A DNA stretch of 64,000 nt, taken from positions 1 through 64,000 of the forward strand of contig CAYVFC010000020.1 in assembly GCA_964450715.1 (NCBI GenBank), written 5' to 3'. The position numbers and the translations under genes were made by a program. Origin of the DNA: CAYVFC01 sp964450715 (GTDB lineage: Bacteria; Myxococcota_A; Polyangia; Polyangiales; JAFGIB01). Numbering within the stretch: the stretch's first letter is position 1; every line of letters starts with the position of its first letter. Below the pieces are notes generated by a model. The model made no database searches and was not told the origin of the DNA. It saw nothing but the letters and a program-made list of their open reading frames with translations. Of this stretch, positions 53,696 to 62,839 are shown one piece after another.

Positions 53696-56600
53696 TCACC
53701 AGATGACCGTTTCGGTCGTGTCGGTCACGCTACCGTCTGAATCGGTCTGCCCGCCCACCAGGAAGATGAACGCGCTCTGTACCGAGTGGCCGGGCAAGTA
53801 GCGCGGCTGCTGCATGCTCAGCCCTTCGTTGTTCCAGTTGTCGATCTCGGTGGCCGAAAGCAATGTTCCACCGATGGCGTTGTTTCTCGGGTTGGCCTGT
53901 AGCCCGCCGAACAGCAGCAGCTTGGCCGTGTCCGAGGTCCCGAGCGCCAGCCATCCGAAACCGGCGCGATCCGAGGACAGATCGTCGGGAGCGCCGTCGA
54001 ATGCTGCCAGGCTTCCGTCGTCGTTGACCTGCGCCACCTCCACCGTGCCCGTGCGGTCGTTGTTGATGTTGACCGGGGTAGTCCGGCCGCCGCCTACGTA
54101 TACATAGGAATCGTCGGCCAGGCTCGGGATCACGCTGGCGTTCACGACCCAGGCGCCCGGCAGCCAACGCGGCTCGATGGCGACGTTGCCTCCCACGGTC
54201 CAGCCGGCGGCGTCGATGCTCTGCCGGCCGTCGGCGCCCACGGTCACGGTCAGGTACTCGTAGCTGTCGAGCGCCGTGCCGCTGTCCTCGCTTCCGCCGC
54301 TCTTGCCGAGCAGCGCGTAGATGTGCCAGGTGCCGGCCGCGGTGGGGCTGCGCGCCAGAGCGCCGGCCGGCCCCATGCGCGCGGTGTTCAGGCTATCGAT
54401 CGCGTGCCAGCGGCCGGTTGAACCCAGCGGCAGCGGCCGGTCCGGGTCGTTGCCCGGCGTGTCCGAGCCGTCGTCCGTATACTGCAGCGTGGGCAGATCG
54501 GCGATGTCGAGCTCGGCGATCAGCACCTCGTCCGCGCCCGCTGTCTCGTTGGGGTTGACCGTGCGATAGATGCGGTAACCGGCGATGTTGTCCAGCGGGT
54601 CTCCCAGCACGTCGAGCGGCGCCGACCAGGAGATGGTCACCCGCGTCAGAATGCCGTCGTCCAGCGAAGGCAGGCGCACCAGCAAGGGGCTGGAGGCCAG
54701 CGTCTCGCCGCCGGGGTTGTCCGGGTCGGCGCCGGTCAGCACTGCCGAGACCCGGTAGGACCAGAGCCCGCCGCCGAGCCCGTCTTCGTCCGGCACGATG
54801 TCCACGTCCTCGATGACGGGTACCTCCTCAGGCGAGAGCACTATGGCCCGCTCCGCATTGGATAGAGCGTCCGTTCCGTCGGTGCCACCGAATATATAGA
54901 TGTAACGCCCTAGGGTGACGCTCCCGGCAAACGAGCGCGCGGCGTTGATCGCGAGCTCGTCGTTCGCCATCGTCCACGACTGCATTTCGCCGAACACGTC
55001 CACCGAGGCGAACTCCACCGAGTCGAACGGCGCGTTGGCATCCGACGGCCCGCCGTCTCCGCCGACGGCATAGACGAAGCGGGCAGCTGTCGTGGCTTTG
55101 ACCGCCCCCGAGACCAGCGCCCGGCGCGCCACGTTGAGCGAGGTGCCGGGTTGCGGGTTGGAGAGGTTGAGCGATGGGTTGGTCGCTCCCAGCGAGGAGA
55201 ACTCGCCGTAGGTCCCGTCGTCATTGGTCACCCGGACCACGCAGACCGTGCCGTTGGCGATCCCGGACGCGTCCGCGCTGGCGGTCTGCGTGCAGTCGTC
55301 TCCGCTACAATCGACGCTTCCCGAGGTGACCGGGGGATCGACCTCGCTTCCGTCGGGCTCCACGCAGTGCAGGGAAACCTCGGAGTTGCGGAAGCTCGTA
55401 CCCTTGATGGTGAGCTGGTTGGGATCGTTTCCGACCACCAGCGACTGCGGAGCCAGCTCGTCCACCACCGGTGGTGGGTCGCCGACCGAGCTGTAGGCGG
55501 CGGTGGCCACTCCCACGCTGCCGTCCGGGTTGACTACGATGATGTCGTACTGATCGACCGCGGTTCCCGCCGGCACGATGGCGGTCAGCACGTCGTCGCC
55601 GCTCAGCGAAACCGAGCCCAGCAGGATAGCCTCGCCGCTGCCGTCGCTCGGCGCCAGGAACACACGCGGCGTGGCCTGGAACGGATCGCCCGACGAGGCG
55701 CGGAAGATGGTGACGGCGGTCGAGGTGTCGTTGTCTCCGAAGGGGGGCACCACCTGGTCGATCTCGACCGAGGTCTGGTCGGTCACCGTGAAAGCTTCCT
55801 GCAGCGTGGCAAAGCAGCCCGACTGGTCCTCGAACATCACGTCGTACTGCCCTGCAGCCTGCCCCGTGGGCACAGTGAACTGCGCGCGGTTCGGGTAACG
55901 GGCCATCACCTGCGGGTCAAAGCTGCCCACCTGTTCGCCGTCCGCGCTGTTGACCAGCGTTACCGCGCCCTCGGGGAGCAACCCATCTTCATCGGTCACT
56001 ATGGTGGTCAGAAACAGGGTGATGGGCGTATTGATGCCGTTGTAGACCACGAAGGGATCGGCCATGAACAGGAAGGGCCCGGTGATACCGGTGACCTGCT
56101 CGTGCGGCGGCTCGTCCGCGCAGCTGTCCGGATTGGCCACCACCAGGTCGCACACCTCGCCCTCCACGATGCCCGCACCGATCACGGCCCGTAGCTCGGT
56201 GGCGCTCACCACCTCCACGCTCATCGACTCCACCACCTTGCCGTCCGGGCAGTGAAGCTCCACCACCGCCCCGTCTAAGAAGCCGCTTCCAGTGATCTTC
56301 AGCCGACTTCCTCCCTCGCAGACGGTCGAGGGAGCGACCATATCCACCTCGGGCGGCGGCTCGACGGAAAGCGTCTCCTGCGCGGTCGAACAGCCCGCCG
56401 GGTCGGGATTGGTGATGACCATGCCGTATTCGGCCGGCGGAAGCTCGGTCTCGCTAACGGTCAACGTAAAGGTCGTGCACGACTCGACTCCGGTCACCCC
56501 CTCCACGGCCGAGCAGTTGCCGAGCGAGTCTGCGTCGGGCTGCAGCTGAAGCGGGCTCCCGAGCCCCCCGCCCGTGATCTCCACCGAGGGCAAGCTGTCG

Positions 56601-57571
56601 TTGATTTTCAGGAAGCCGCCGCCGGTCACGATGATACGGCGGTTGTCCTCATCAAAGCAGATGACCTGGATGCCGTCCGCGTTGACCGCGGGGGGCGGTA
56701 CCACGGCCATGGAGACCTGCTCGCTGGAAAAGCAGCTGGCCGGCGCCGGGCTGGTGGCCGTCAAGTTGTACGGGCCATAGGCAAGGTCGGATGGCAGATC
56801 CACGGTTAGCTTCCTGCAGAGCTCGATGGTACCGCCCGCGTAAGTGCCCGGCACGGCCGCGCAGTCGTCCGCGGCCGACCCGAGGTCCACGTCATCCCCC
56901 GCCGCCGGCGTGAACGTCACGGTCGGCGTCTCGCTGCCCACCTTCAAGAAGTTCGCGCCATTGAATACGAGCTCTCGCGGGTCCTGCTCCACGCAGAGCG
57001 CGGGCGGCGCGGGTTCCAACGCATCGATCCTGGGAGGCGGCACTACCGCCAGCCCCTGCTCCAGCGTATCGCGCGTATGCCCGTCCGGGTTTTCCACCGT
57101 TACGTCGTACAGACCCGGATCCAGGGCGACCGGCGGATCCTCGGTGACCCGCATGGTCATCTGCCCGCTGCTCTCCCAGCTCAGGTTATCGCTCAGCTCC
57201 TCGCCCGCCTCGGCCGGAAAGACCACCTCGCTCCCCGTCGCCTCGTTGCCCGCCAGGTCCTGGGTTTTGGCGATCGTCACCTCGGGCATCATTAGCTCGA
57301 CCGGCGTGTCCAGCACCTTGGTCGGCATGGGTGCGAACCCCTTGCCCGTGATCACCACGGCCGCGTTCGGCTCCACCCGCTGCGCATTGCATACCAGGTC
57401 CGGCTCGACCGCGTCGATCCTTACCCCCGGGCTTTCCGTCTCGTGCGCGCAGCCCGCAACGCACGCCAAAAAACACGCGAGAACCAGCAGTACGCAGCTC
57501 ACCACGCGACCGTAGCTACTGCCTCCCGCGACCCCATTTCGAACGCCTGCCTGGCAACCGTAAGCTGTCAT
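53696..57571 (-). CDS. large IPT/TIG-repeat and kelch lipoprotein
   Basis: 1,291 residues. The lipobox is ACVAGC (about residue 40). Residues 50-830 hold about eight IPT/TIG-like immunoglobulin domains, each with a variant of the opening PxxxCVEGGxxLxITGxGFL (VITGKGFAPMP, RIIVTGGGFLKI, RLKITGSGFLDG). Kelch-type repeats lie toward the C-terminus (YIYIFGGTDG, YVYVGGGRT, FLVGGQTDSD), with a fibronectin-type segment YRIYRTVNPNE between. This mix points to a surface protein binding glycans or proteins. The ATG at 57571 is used because the signal peptide starts close by; an ORF reading back to 57841 has a non-signal extension. Confidence 0.85.
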   Translation of the reverse strand: MTAYGCQAGVRNGVAGGSSYGRVVSCVLLVLACFLACVAGCAHETESPGVRIDAVEPDLVCNAQRVEPNAAVVITGKGFAPMPTKVLDTPVELMMPEVTIAKTQDLAGNEATGSEVVFPAEAGEELSDNLSWESSGQMTMRVTEDPPVALDPGLYDVTVENPDGHTRDTLEQGLAVVPPPRIDALEPAPPALCVEQDPRELVFNGANFLKVGSETPTVTFTPAAGDDVDLGSAADDCAAVPGTYAGGTIELCRKLTVDLPSDLAYGPYNLTATSPAPASCFSSEQVSMAVVPPPAVNADGIQVICFDEDNRRIIVTGGGFLKINDSLPSVEITGGGLGSPLQLQPDADSLGNCSAVEGVTGVESCTTFTLTVSETELPPAEYGMVITNPDPAGCSTAQETLSVEPPPEVDMVAPSTVCEGGSRLKITGSGFLDGAVVELHCPDGKVVESMSVEVVSATELRAVIGAGIVEGEVCDLVVANPDSCADEPPHEQVTGITGPFLFMADPFVVYNGINTPITLFLTTIVTDEDGLLPEGAVTLVNSADGEQVGSFDPQVMARYPNRAQFTVPTGQAAGQYDVMFEDQSGCFATLQEAFTVTDQTSVEIDQVVPPFGDNDTSTAVTIFRASSGDPFQATPRVFLAPSDGSGEAILLGSVSLSGDDVLTAIVPAGTAVDQYDIIVVNPDGSVGVATAAYSSVGDPPPVVDELAPQSLVVGNDPNQLTIKGTSFRNSEVSLHCVEPDGSEVDPPVTSGSVDCSGDDCTQTASADASGIANGTVCVVRVTNDDGTYGEFSSLGATNPSLNLSNPQPGTSLNVARRALVSGAVKATTAARFVYAVGGDGGPSDANAPFDSVEFASVDVFGEMQSWTMANDELAINAARSFAGSVTLGRYIYIFGGTDGTDALSNAERAIVLSPEEVPVIEDVDIVPDEDGLGGGLWSYRVSAVLTGADPDNPGGETLASSPLLVRLPSLDDGILTRVTISWSAPLDVLGDPLDNIAGYRIYRTVNPNETAGADEVLIAELDIADLPTLQYTDDGSDTPGNDPDRPLPLGSTGRWHAIDSLNTARMGPAGALARSPTAAGTWHIYALLGKSGGSEDSGTALDSYEYLTVTVGADGRQSIDAAGWTVGGNVAIEPRWLPGAWVVNASVIPSLADDSYVYVGGGRTTPVNINNDRTGTVEVAQVNDDGSLAAFDGAPDDLSSDRAGFGWLALGTSDTAKLLLFGGLQANPRNNAIGGTLLSATEIDNWNNEGLSMQQPRYLPGHSVQSAFIFLVGGQTDSDGSVTDTTETVIW

Positions 57572-58142
57572 CTCCACGATTCTCCCTCTTCCTCGTTCTG
57601 TCCGAGCCCGTGTTCCTCCCCAGGACCGGAGCTTCCTTTCGCGCCTCCCGACCCGGAAACGACCCGGAACCGTCTTACTTGGAAACCGCCCGCAAGTATA
57701 CATCCCCGAATTGCCCCCGGCCAGAGTGCCAGAATTATGGGAGCCGCCCGCGACCCCCGAGCACGAACGTACGTCCTGCCGTTCCGGCTTCGCCGGATTC
57801 TCATAACGTCGCCGGACAGGTCGAGAAGCGTCCGAGCCCATGCTCTACAGATGCTCCCCCCACGTCTCCGGATGATTTTTTCCTGTCGCACAGGCGCATT
57901 TACAAGACCCCGCTGTTCGAGAAGTTCCCACCTCTTTGTTCAGCCCTCTCCCTCGCTCGTTTCCCCCTCCTTATATGGATAGAGGCGTCCGAACCTTGAC
58001 AGTCCGAGCCGTGCGAGTATTTTCCCTTGGCCCCGAGCGGCCCCGCGCCACCCGGAACCAGGCACCCCGCAGCACCCGTCGGCCCGGCCTCTCTCGTCCT
58101 CAATACTTAATAGAGAGGGCAAAGAGAGGGCAACCGGCAATC
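57572..58142. other. intergenic region before tRNA-Phe
   Basis: About 570 bases. Short ORFs in both strands lack ribosome sites. It should hold the promoter for the minus-strand surface operon and that of the tRNA. TTGACA at 57996-58001 with TTGACAGTCC context is a possible -35 for the tRNA, but no matching -10 was seen. Nothing else is recognisable. Confidence 0.45.
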
Positions 58143-58218
58143 GCCCAGGTAGCTCAGTCGGTAGAGCAGTGGACTGAAAATCCTCGTGTCGACAGTTCAA
58201 TTCTGTCCCTGGGCACCA
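58143..58218 (+). tRNA. tRNA-Phe (GAA)
   Basis: 76 bases with encoded CCA. Acceptor GCCCAGG pairs with CCTGGGC; D arm GCTC/GAGC; anticodon loop CTGAAAA gives GAA (Phe); T arm GACAG-TTCAATT-CTGTC. The anticodon stem has one T-T mismatch (GTGGA against TCCTC). A hairpin AACCCCGG-TTTTA-CCGGGGTT at 58221-58241 follows and probably ends transcription. Its 3' half is repeated at 59978-60024. Confidence 0.96.
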
Positions 58219-58359
58219 CGAACCCCGGTTTTACCGGGGTTTCGCGTTTGCGGGGTTGACGGCGTCACCAACAGACCCGATTCGACTCGCGGTCGCTTCC
58301 TTGTCACCGTGGTGTCCCGGCGGTACGCTGAATTCGACGGGTCAACGAAAGGGCGCCCA

Positions 58360-58605
58360 ATGCCGGACTTCTGGAAATATCTCGATTCGGATCCAAATAT
58401 CTGCCATGGGCAACTGCGTTTCGCGAATACGCGAATCATGGTCTACCAGGTCCTGGAAGCGCTGGCAGAGGGAGCCACCGAGCAGGAGTTGCTCGATTCG
58501 TATCCTACCCTGTCGCGGGAGCACCTGCGCGCGGCCATCGCTTTCGGAGCCGAGGCCGCACGGGACGAGATCTTCCTTCCCCTTGCAGACAAGAAAGCTT
58601 CGTGA
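58360..58605 (+). CDS. DUF433 antitoxin-like protein
   Basis: 81 residues: HGQLRFANTRIMVYQVLEAL and LLDSYPTLSREHLRAAIAFGA are the DUF433 signature, a small helical DNA-binding or antitoxin family (COG2442). AAAGGG precedes the ATG at 58360. It overlaps the DUF5615 gene by GTGA, the usual arrangement of this toxin-antitoxin type. A longer in-frame ORF back into the tRNA is not real. Its first codons match a decayed copy near 60180. Confidence 0.92.
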   Translation: MPDFWKYLDSDPNICHGQLRFANTRIMVYQVLEALAEGATEQELLDSYPTLSREHLRAAIAFGAEAARDEIFLPLADKKAS

Positions 58606-58964
58606 AGATCAAGCTCGACGAGAACGTCGTTCGCGAAGCTGTTGCAGTACTGCGGGAACTAGGTCACGACGTCACGACGGTTCCGGAACAGGAGATGTCG
58701 GGCTGGAGCGATGACGACATCTGGCCCGTGATTCAAGACGAGTCGCGCCTTCTGGTCACGCTCGACAAGGGATTCGGCGATATCCGCCATTACGCGCCCG
58801 GTTCGCACCGGGGCGTTTTGCTGCTGCGACCGGACAAGCACCGCCCGGCGGCAGTCGCTGCATTTATCATAGATGTACTGCAGACGATAACCCTGGAAGA
58901 CATCGAAGGATGTATCGCCGTCGCGACGCCTCGCGGCATTCGGATACGGAGACCAACCTCGTAA
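58602..58964 (+). CDS. DUF5615 PIN-like toxin
   Basis: 120 residues of the DUF5615/COG4634 family, a small PIN-like fold thought to be a nuclease toxin. Acidic residues of the active site lie in KLDENV (Asp-Glu near residue 6) and LVTLDKGFGDIRHY (Asp near residue 50). The GTG start overlaps the antitoxin stop. Together with DUF433 it forms a type II toxin-antitoxin module sitting just downstream of tRNA-Phe, a common landing site for mobile DNA. Confidence 0.92.
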   Translation: MKIKLDENVVREAVAVLRELGHDVTTVPEQEMSGWSDDDIWPVIQDESRLLVTLDKGFGDIRHYAPGSHRGVLLLRPDKHRPAAVAAFIIDVLQTITLEDIEGCIAVATPRGIRIRRPTS

Positions 58965-58975
58965 TACGCCTCCCG

Positions 58976-59665
58976 CTACCGCCAGCCGCCCAGGATCTGT
59001 TGCACCTCGTTTTGGATCTCGAGGCGCGCCTGGTGGCGCTCCAGTCCGTCTGCCAGCAATTCGTCGTAGACGGTCTCGCAATGGCGAACGTGGGCCTGTA
59101 CGGCGAGCACGACCGCCTCCTCATCCAGCGCCTTGGCGGCGGCCGTTCGTCCGACGCGGCCCGAGTATTTCATACACGCGTGCTCGGCGATCTCGTGCTC
59201 GCGTTCCGGCGGACAACGCGGGAATAGCTCCCGCACGCGAACGGCGAACCGCGCTTTGAACGCGGCATCCGTCTCCCTGGAGCGCTCGGCCGCGCGTTCT
59301 CGCTTTCGCGCCCTGGCGTCGGCGTCGGCCAGGCATTCGGCCTCGGCGCGTTCGAGCGCCGCTGCTTCCACCAGCAGGCCCTGCCGCTCGTACCGCTTCC
59401 GTCCGCGGCTCCACTTGAGCACGACCGCGGCCAGCGTGGCGTGTTTCCGCGCCCGGCGCGCGAGGGCGGCGTCCCCCGAGGGCAGAAACGAGAGGTGGTC
59501 TAGGTCGGCGCAGGCCAGGCACAATGCGCCCTTGTCTCCGGCGAGGGTGATCCAGGCCTGGCGGCCGAGCTTCTCCCCGCACTCGTCGCAGCTCGAGTCG
59601 CGCGAAGAGATGAACACCTTCAGCTCGCCGGCCCTGTTTCGGCTTGAAGGCGTTTTTTTCGGCAT
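58976..59665 (-). CDS. DUF2293 family protein
   Basis: 229 residues. The opening block, KVFISSRDSSCDECGEKLGR, has a CxxC pair and a second CLAC pair about 30 residues on, which suggests a zinc site. The C-terminal half is the DUF2293 domain: ELFPRCPPEREHEIAEHACM and GRVGRTAAAKALDEEAV. Function is not established. I use the ATG at 59665; an earlier start adds ten residues. It is convergent with the toxin gene, 11 bases apart, and lies within the segment bounded by the two tRNA-Phe sequences. Confidence 0.85.
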   Translation of the reverse strand: MPKKTPSSRNRAGELKVFISSRDSSCDECGEKLGRQAWITLAGDKGALCLACADLDHLSFLPSGDAALARRARKHATLAAVVLKWSRGRKRYERQGLLVEAAALERAEAECLADADARARKRERAAERSRETDAAFKARFAVRVRELFPRCPPEREHEIAEHACMKYSGRVGRTAAAKALDEEAVVLAVQAHVRHCETVYDELLADGLERHQARLEIQNEVQQILGGWR

Positions 59666-59977
59666 CGATCCAACCTTGCGACCGATAGGGGTCAACGGTC
59701 GCTTCTAGGCAATAAGGGCGAGCAGCGCAAGCGCCGCGTTCCGGAGGTTTCGAGAAGAGGCGACGGACGTAACTATGTCACAGAACGTCGAGTTAGGCCT
59801 TGTTGACAGAGCGATAAAGGAACGCCCCGGTTTCTTTGCAGCGTCCATCCAGCGTCCCCGGATGCGTGACCCCCACCACGGCGGCCTGGGGCGCTGGCTG
59901 ATGCAAATACGCTACAGTCCGAGCGCCCCGTTCGCGGTATCGCTTGTAATTACGCGGCGTTGGCCAAAGAAGAACGG
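59666..59977. other. intergenic segment inside the tRNA-bounded region
   Basis: About 310 bases with no convincing gene; a 69-codon ORF at 59775 has no ribosome site or family resemblance. No integrase remnant was recognised. Confidence 0.4.
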
Positions 59978-60024
59978 GGACTGAAAATCCTCGTGTCGAC
60001 AGTTCGATTCTATTCCTGGGCACC
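59978..60024 (+). repeat. 3' half-copy of tRNA-Phe
   Basis: 47 bases matching 58171-58217 of tRNA-Phe with three mismatches; the first 28 bases are identical. It covers the anticodon arm to the CACC end. The 5' half of the tRNA is missing. The match continues weakly downstream, including a hairpin in the same place. Confidence 0.88.
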
Positions 60025-60230
60025 GAAGGCCCCGCTTTTCGCGGGGGTTTTAGCAGTTCAGGGGTTGGCGCCGTCGCTCGACTAGCGATTTCGGTCCGCG
60101 GCGAATTCCTTATCGCCATTGTGATCCGGCGGTACGCGGGATTCGACGGACTGACGACAGGGAGGCACCTGGCCGCGGGACTTCTGGGAATACCACCATT
60201 CGGATCCGAACAAGATCCGACGTTTTCTGT
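60025..60230 (+). pseudogene. decayed copy of the tRNA-downstream region and DUF433 start
   Basis: Parallel to 58218-58410: a hairpin GGCCCCGC-TTTTC-GCGGGGG, then TATCGCCATTGTGATCCGGCG (20 of these bases resemble the CACCGTGGTGTCCCGGCGGTACG context of the first copy), GGTACGCGGGATTCGACGG, and finally GGACTTCTGG...ATTCGGATCC, which matches the first codons of the DUF433 gene. The ATG is lost and no ORF continues. Confidence 0.6.
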
Positions 60231-60524
60231 TTTTCGATCGCGTCCCCGATCTCCCCGGTAAAGCGGCCTAAAGGCTTGAGTTTCAGGCTCGCCCGGGAGC
60301 GGGGTAAAGCCGGGGGGGCCTCGCTCGGTCTTTTTCTAAGCTTCGTCCGAAAGCGGGGTCATACCGGAAGAGCGTCGATAACGAGACGACGGTACAGGGC
60401 TCGTGGCGGCGGTGGCGCCGCAGCCCGAATCGTACGAGCCGGATTGTCTGTCGGATTCCGATTCGGTTCGCCCGCGCGCGGCGGGACCGGTGTTCGCTCC
60501 GGAAGGGAGCAAGGGGATCGTGTC

Positions 60525-62117
60525 ATGATAATTAAATGCCAGAGCTGTCACGCTAGGTATTCGGTCGCCGATGAGAAAATCATAGGTAGAAGCTGCCGGA
60601 TTCGCTGCAAAAGTTGTGGCGAAACCATCTTCATCCGAGGAGGGCGAGTGGACTCGCCGGTTCTCGCCGTAGGCAGCCCACACCACAAGGAGGAAGCGCG
60701 ATGGCACGTGGTGTTCGAAGGGGATTCGCACGGTCCCTATGACGTCGTACAGATCGGCGAGTTGATCACCAGCAACCGCATCGACTGGGACTCATTTGTC
60801 TGGTGTGAGGGGTATGAAGAGTGGCGGCCCGCCCGCGAAATCGAAGAACTGGTCGATGCATTACGGGCGGACGCCGACCGAGCCTGCGGATCAACGAACG
60901 AGACAGCGGTTCGTTCGCCGGAAGAAGAGGAGAAACGTGATTCGGGACCGGTGTCGATGGGGGCCGACCCCTTCGCCGAAATTGAACGGGACGAAGCGGT
61001 CTTCTCCCGTTCGTTCTATAACGGATCGGAGCAGTCACCCCCCATGACCGGGGCCCGCAACGAGAGCTCGGTTCTCTTTTCGCTGCAGAATCTCAGGGGG
61101 CTGGCAACCGATTCGGCGTCGGCCGGGGGCATGGATGCTGCCAGAGCAAACGTTCGAGAAGAGGCGGACCGCGATATCACGGGCTCCGGCTTGATCGATA
61201 TCCGAGCCCTGGCCGCCGCGTCCGGGTTCGTCAAGAACGATAACCGCGTGGACGAGCGCGACGAGTTGCTATTCTCGAGCTCGAGCGGAGTAGCCTTCGA
61301 GGCGCTCGCTTCTCCGATCGCGGCACCCCGGGGCCTGCCGGCCGAGACCCGCGCCAGAAACAGGCAGCTATTCGTCGCCATCGCGACGGGCCAGGCGCTG
61401 ATCGCGGCGGCGATGGTGGCGGCGGCGGTCGTGTTCGTTCATGACGGTGATGGAGAGAGCGTTCCCTCTCAGTTTCGCATCAAGCCCGCGCCGGTCGGCG
61501 TCGACCGGGCCGCGACCGCCGATACGCCCTCGGCAATAGGCCCGGCGGAAGTCGAAGGGGCGTCGGTGGATACGCGGGATGTCGTCGGCGATGGAGTCGC
61601 GGAAAACGGCGTTCGTAAACCGGTGAAGCGGGGTGCCAGGCCGAAACGCGGGCGCCGTAAGGCCGACAGGCCCCCGGACGGCGATCTCAGTGCGCCGCCA
61701 TCGCCGTCAGCCGTTTCGACCGAGACCGTGACCGAGCGCTCGACGGCCGGCGATACCTTCGAGAAGGTGCTGAGCGAGCTGGTTCCCTCCAAGGACGGCG
61801 AACCGGACGACGCCGACGAACCGGCCGGTGATCCCGCTCGACCGCGAGCGGGATCCTTTCTGCCGGTGCGGCCCTCCAAGGACGAGGTGAAGGCCGTGCT
61901 GCGCGCGCTTCAGCCCCAGATCCGGGCTTGCTCGGACGGAACAGCGCCGCTGGCCACGGTGTCCATGGTAGTCGGTAGCAGCGGTCGGGTTCGGAGCGCC
62001 CGTGTACGGGAGTTTTCCGGTCCGATGGCCGCGTGCATCGCCAGGGCAGTGCGAAAGGCGAGGTTCCCGCAATTCAGGGCAGGGCAGCTCCCGATCCAGT
62101 TCCCCTATCGTCTCTAG
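60525..62117 (+). CDS. AgmX/GltJ-like zinc-ribbon, GYF and TonB-type protein
   Basis: 530 residues. An N-terminal zinc ribbon (about 1-40, CQSCHARY and CKSCGE) of the MJ0042 type is followed by a GYF-like domain (about 62-112, WHVVFEGDSHGPYD and FVWCEGYEEWRPA). A long polar region leads to one transmembrane helix (about 290-315). The C-terminal domain (about 435-530, VSMVVGSSGRVRSARV and ARAVRKARFPQF) is TonB-C/AgmX type. The same order occurs in AgmX/GltJ of the Myxococcus gliding and focal-adhesion machinery. The ATG has AAGGGG upstream. A TPR gene lies nearby as in such loci, but no full motility cluster is visible. It may act in envelope-spanning trafficking. Confidence 0.85.
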   Translation: MIIKCQSCHARYSVADEKIIGRSCRIRCKSCGETIFIRGGRVDSPVLAVGSPHHKEEARWHVVFEGDSHGPYDVVQIGELITSNRIDWDSFVWCEGYEEWRPAREIEELVDALRADADRACGSTNETAVRSPEEEEKRDSGPVSMGADPFAEIERDEAVFSRSFYNGSEQSPPMTGARNESSVLFSLQNLRGLATDSASAGGMDAARANVREEADRDITGSGLIDIRALAAASGFVKNDNRVDERDELLFSSSSGVAFEALASPIAAPRGLPAETRARNRQLFVAIATGQALIAAAMVAAAVVFVHDGDGESVPSQFRIKPAPVGVDRAATADTPSAIGPAEVEGASVDTRDVVGDGVAENGVRKPVKRGARPKRGRRKADRPPDGDLSAPPSPSAVSTETVTERSTAGDTFEKVLSELVPSKDGEPDDADEPAGDPARPRAGSFLPVRPSKDEVKAVLRALQPQIRACSDGTAPLATVSMVVGSSGRVRSARVREFSGPMAACIARAVRKARFPQFRAGQLPIQFPYRL

Positions 62118-62345
62118 AGCCTTCGAGGTATAGGGGACGGACCCAAAAGACTTAATATCGAAACGCTTCTTTGAGGCGGAGCGGAGGGGTTTAAGTTTTG
62201 TATCCGTTCCCGATTCGTCCTTGTCATGGCTTCGCCTGACGTACAGCTCGGCGGGATTGTTGGAGGGCAAGTATAAGAAGTACTATCAGCCAGAGGGGTT
62301 TACCGACCATTGCCGCTCTTAGCTGCGATTCTCCTTGTTGTGTGA

Positions 62346-62618
62346 AATGTTGCTAAGGCCCAACAAGCCGAAAGGGGCGCGGAGGTTCCTGGCGGTTCCG
62401 TGGCGGGATCGACCGGCGGGGCCGAAGAGCCAAGGTATGTCGCGGCCGTCCGAGAGGGATTTCAAGAGTTTTTCGAGGGAAACTGGGAACGTTCGAACGC
62501 AGCCTTTCGCAAGGCTTATGCAGTTTTTCCAAACGCCCATACGCACCGCGGGATCGGGATGACCGCCGCAAAGGCGGGCGACTTGATGCGCCTTCGAGTC
62601 TCGGCGCCCCGCCATTAA
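62346..62618 (+). pseudogene. truncated TPR-like protein remnant
   Basis: A TPR-like stretch at 62430-62580 (VREGFQEFFEGNWERSNAAF and KAYAVFPNAHTHRGIGM) resembles the first TPR pair of exported myxobacterial-type proteins. An in-frame stop lies just before it, so the signal peptide is lost. The frame ends after AKAGD with unrelated residues, ten bases from a repeat-bounded element. It has no proper start or Shine-Dalgarno. Confidence 0.5.
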
Positions 62619-62627
62619 TGGCCGTCC

Positions 62628-62799
62628 GGGGGCGCGATCCCGAAAAGGGGCCAACACGGTTCGTAACTACGCATAATTCCGCGGAAAACGCCGTTTTTTG
62701 TCGCCTGTATCCCGAAAACTCGTACGTTTTAGCCTTCCTGAATTCCTCTATGATTTCGATCGGTTATGCCGATTGGCCCCTTTTCGGGACCGCACCCGC
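62628..62799. mobile_element. MITE-like element with 27-bp terminal inverted repeats
   Basis: Left arm 62628-62654 and right arm 62773-62799 are inverted copies with three mismatches in 27 bases; the inner 16 (CCCGAAAAGGGGCCAA) are perfect. The 118 bases between them have no ORF worth calling. No clear target-site duplication was found. It resembles a miniature inverted-repeat element. Confidence 0.6.
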
Positions 62800-62839
62800 C
62801 GTCCGGTAGCTGCTCTACGTCCCTGGGGGATTCGGGGAT

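Noticed and set aside
58143..60230. A prophage or full integrative element
   Set aside because: Only about 1.8 kb lies between the tRNA copies, with no integrase, replication or structural genes.
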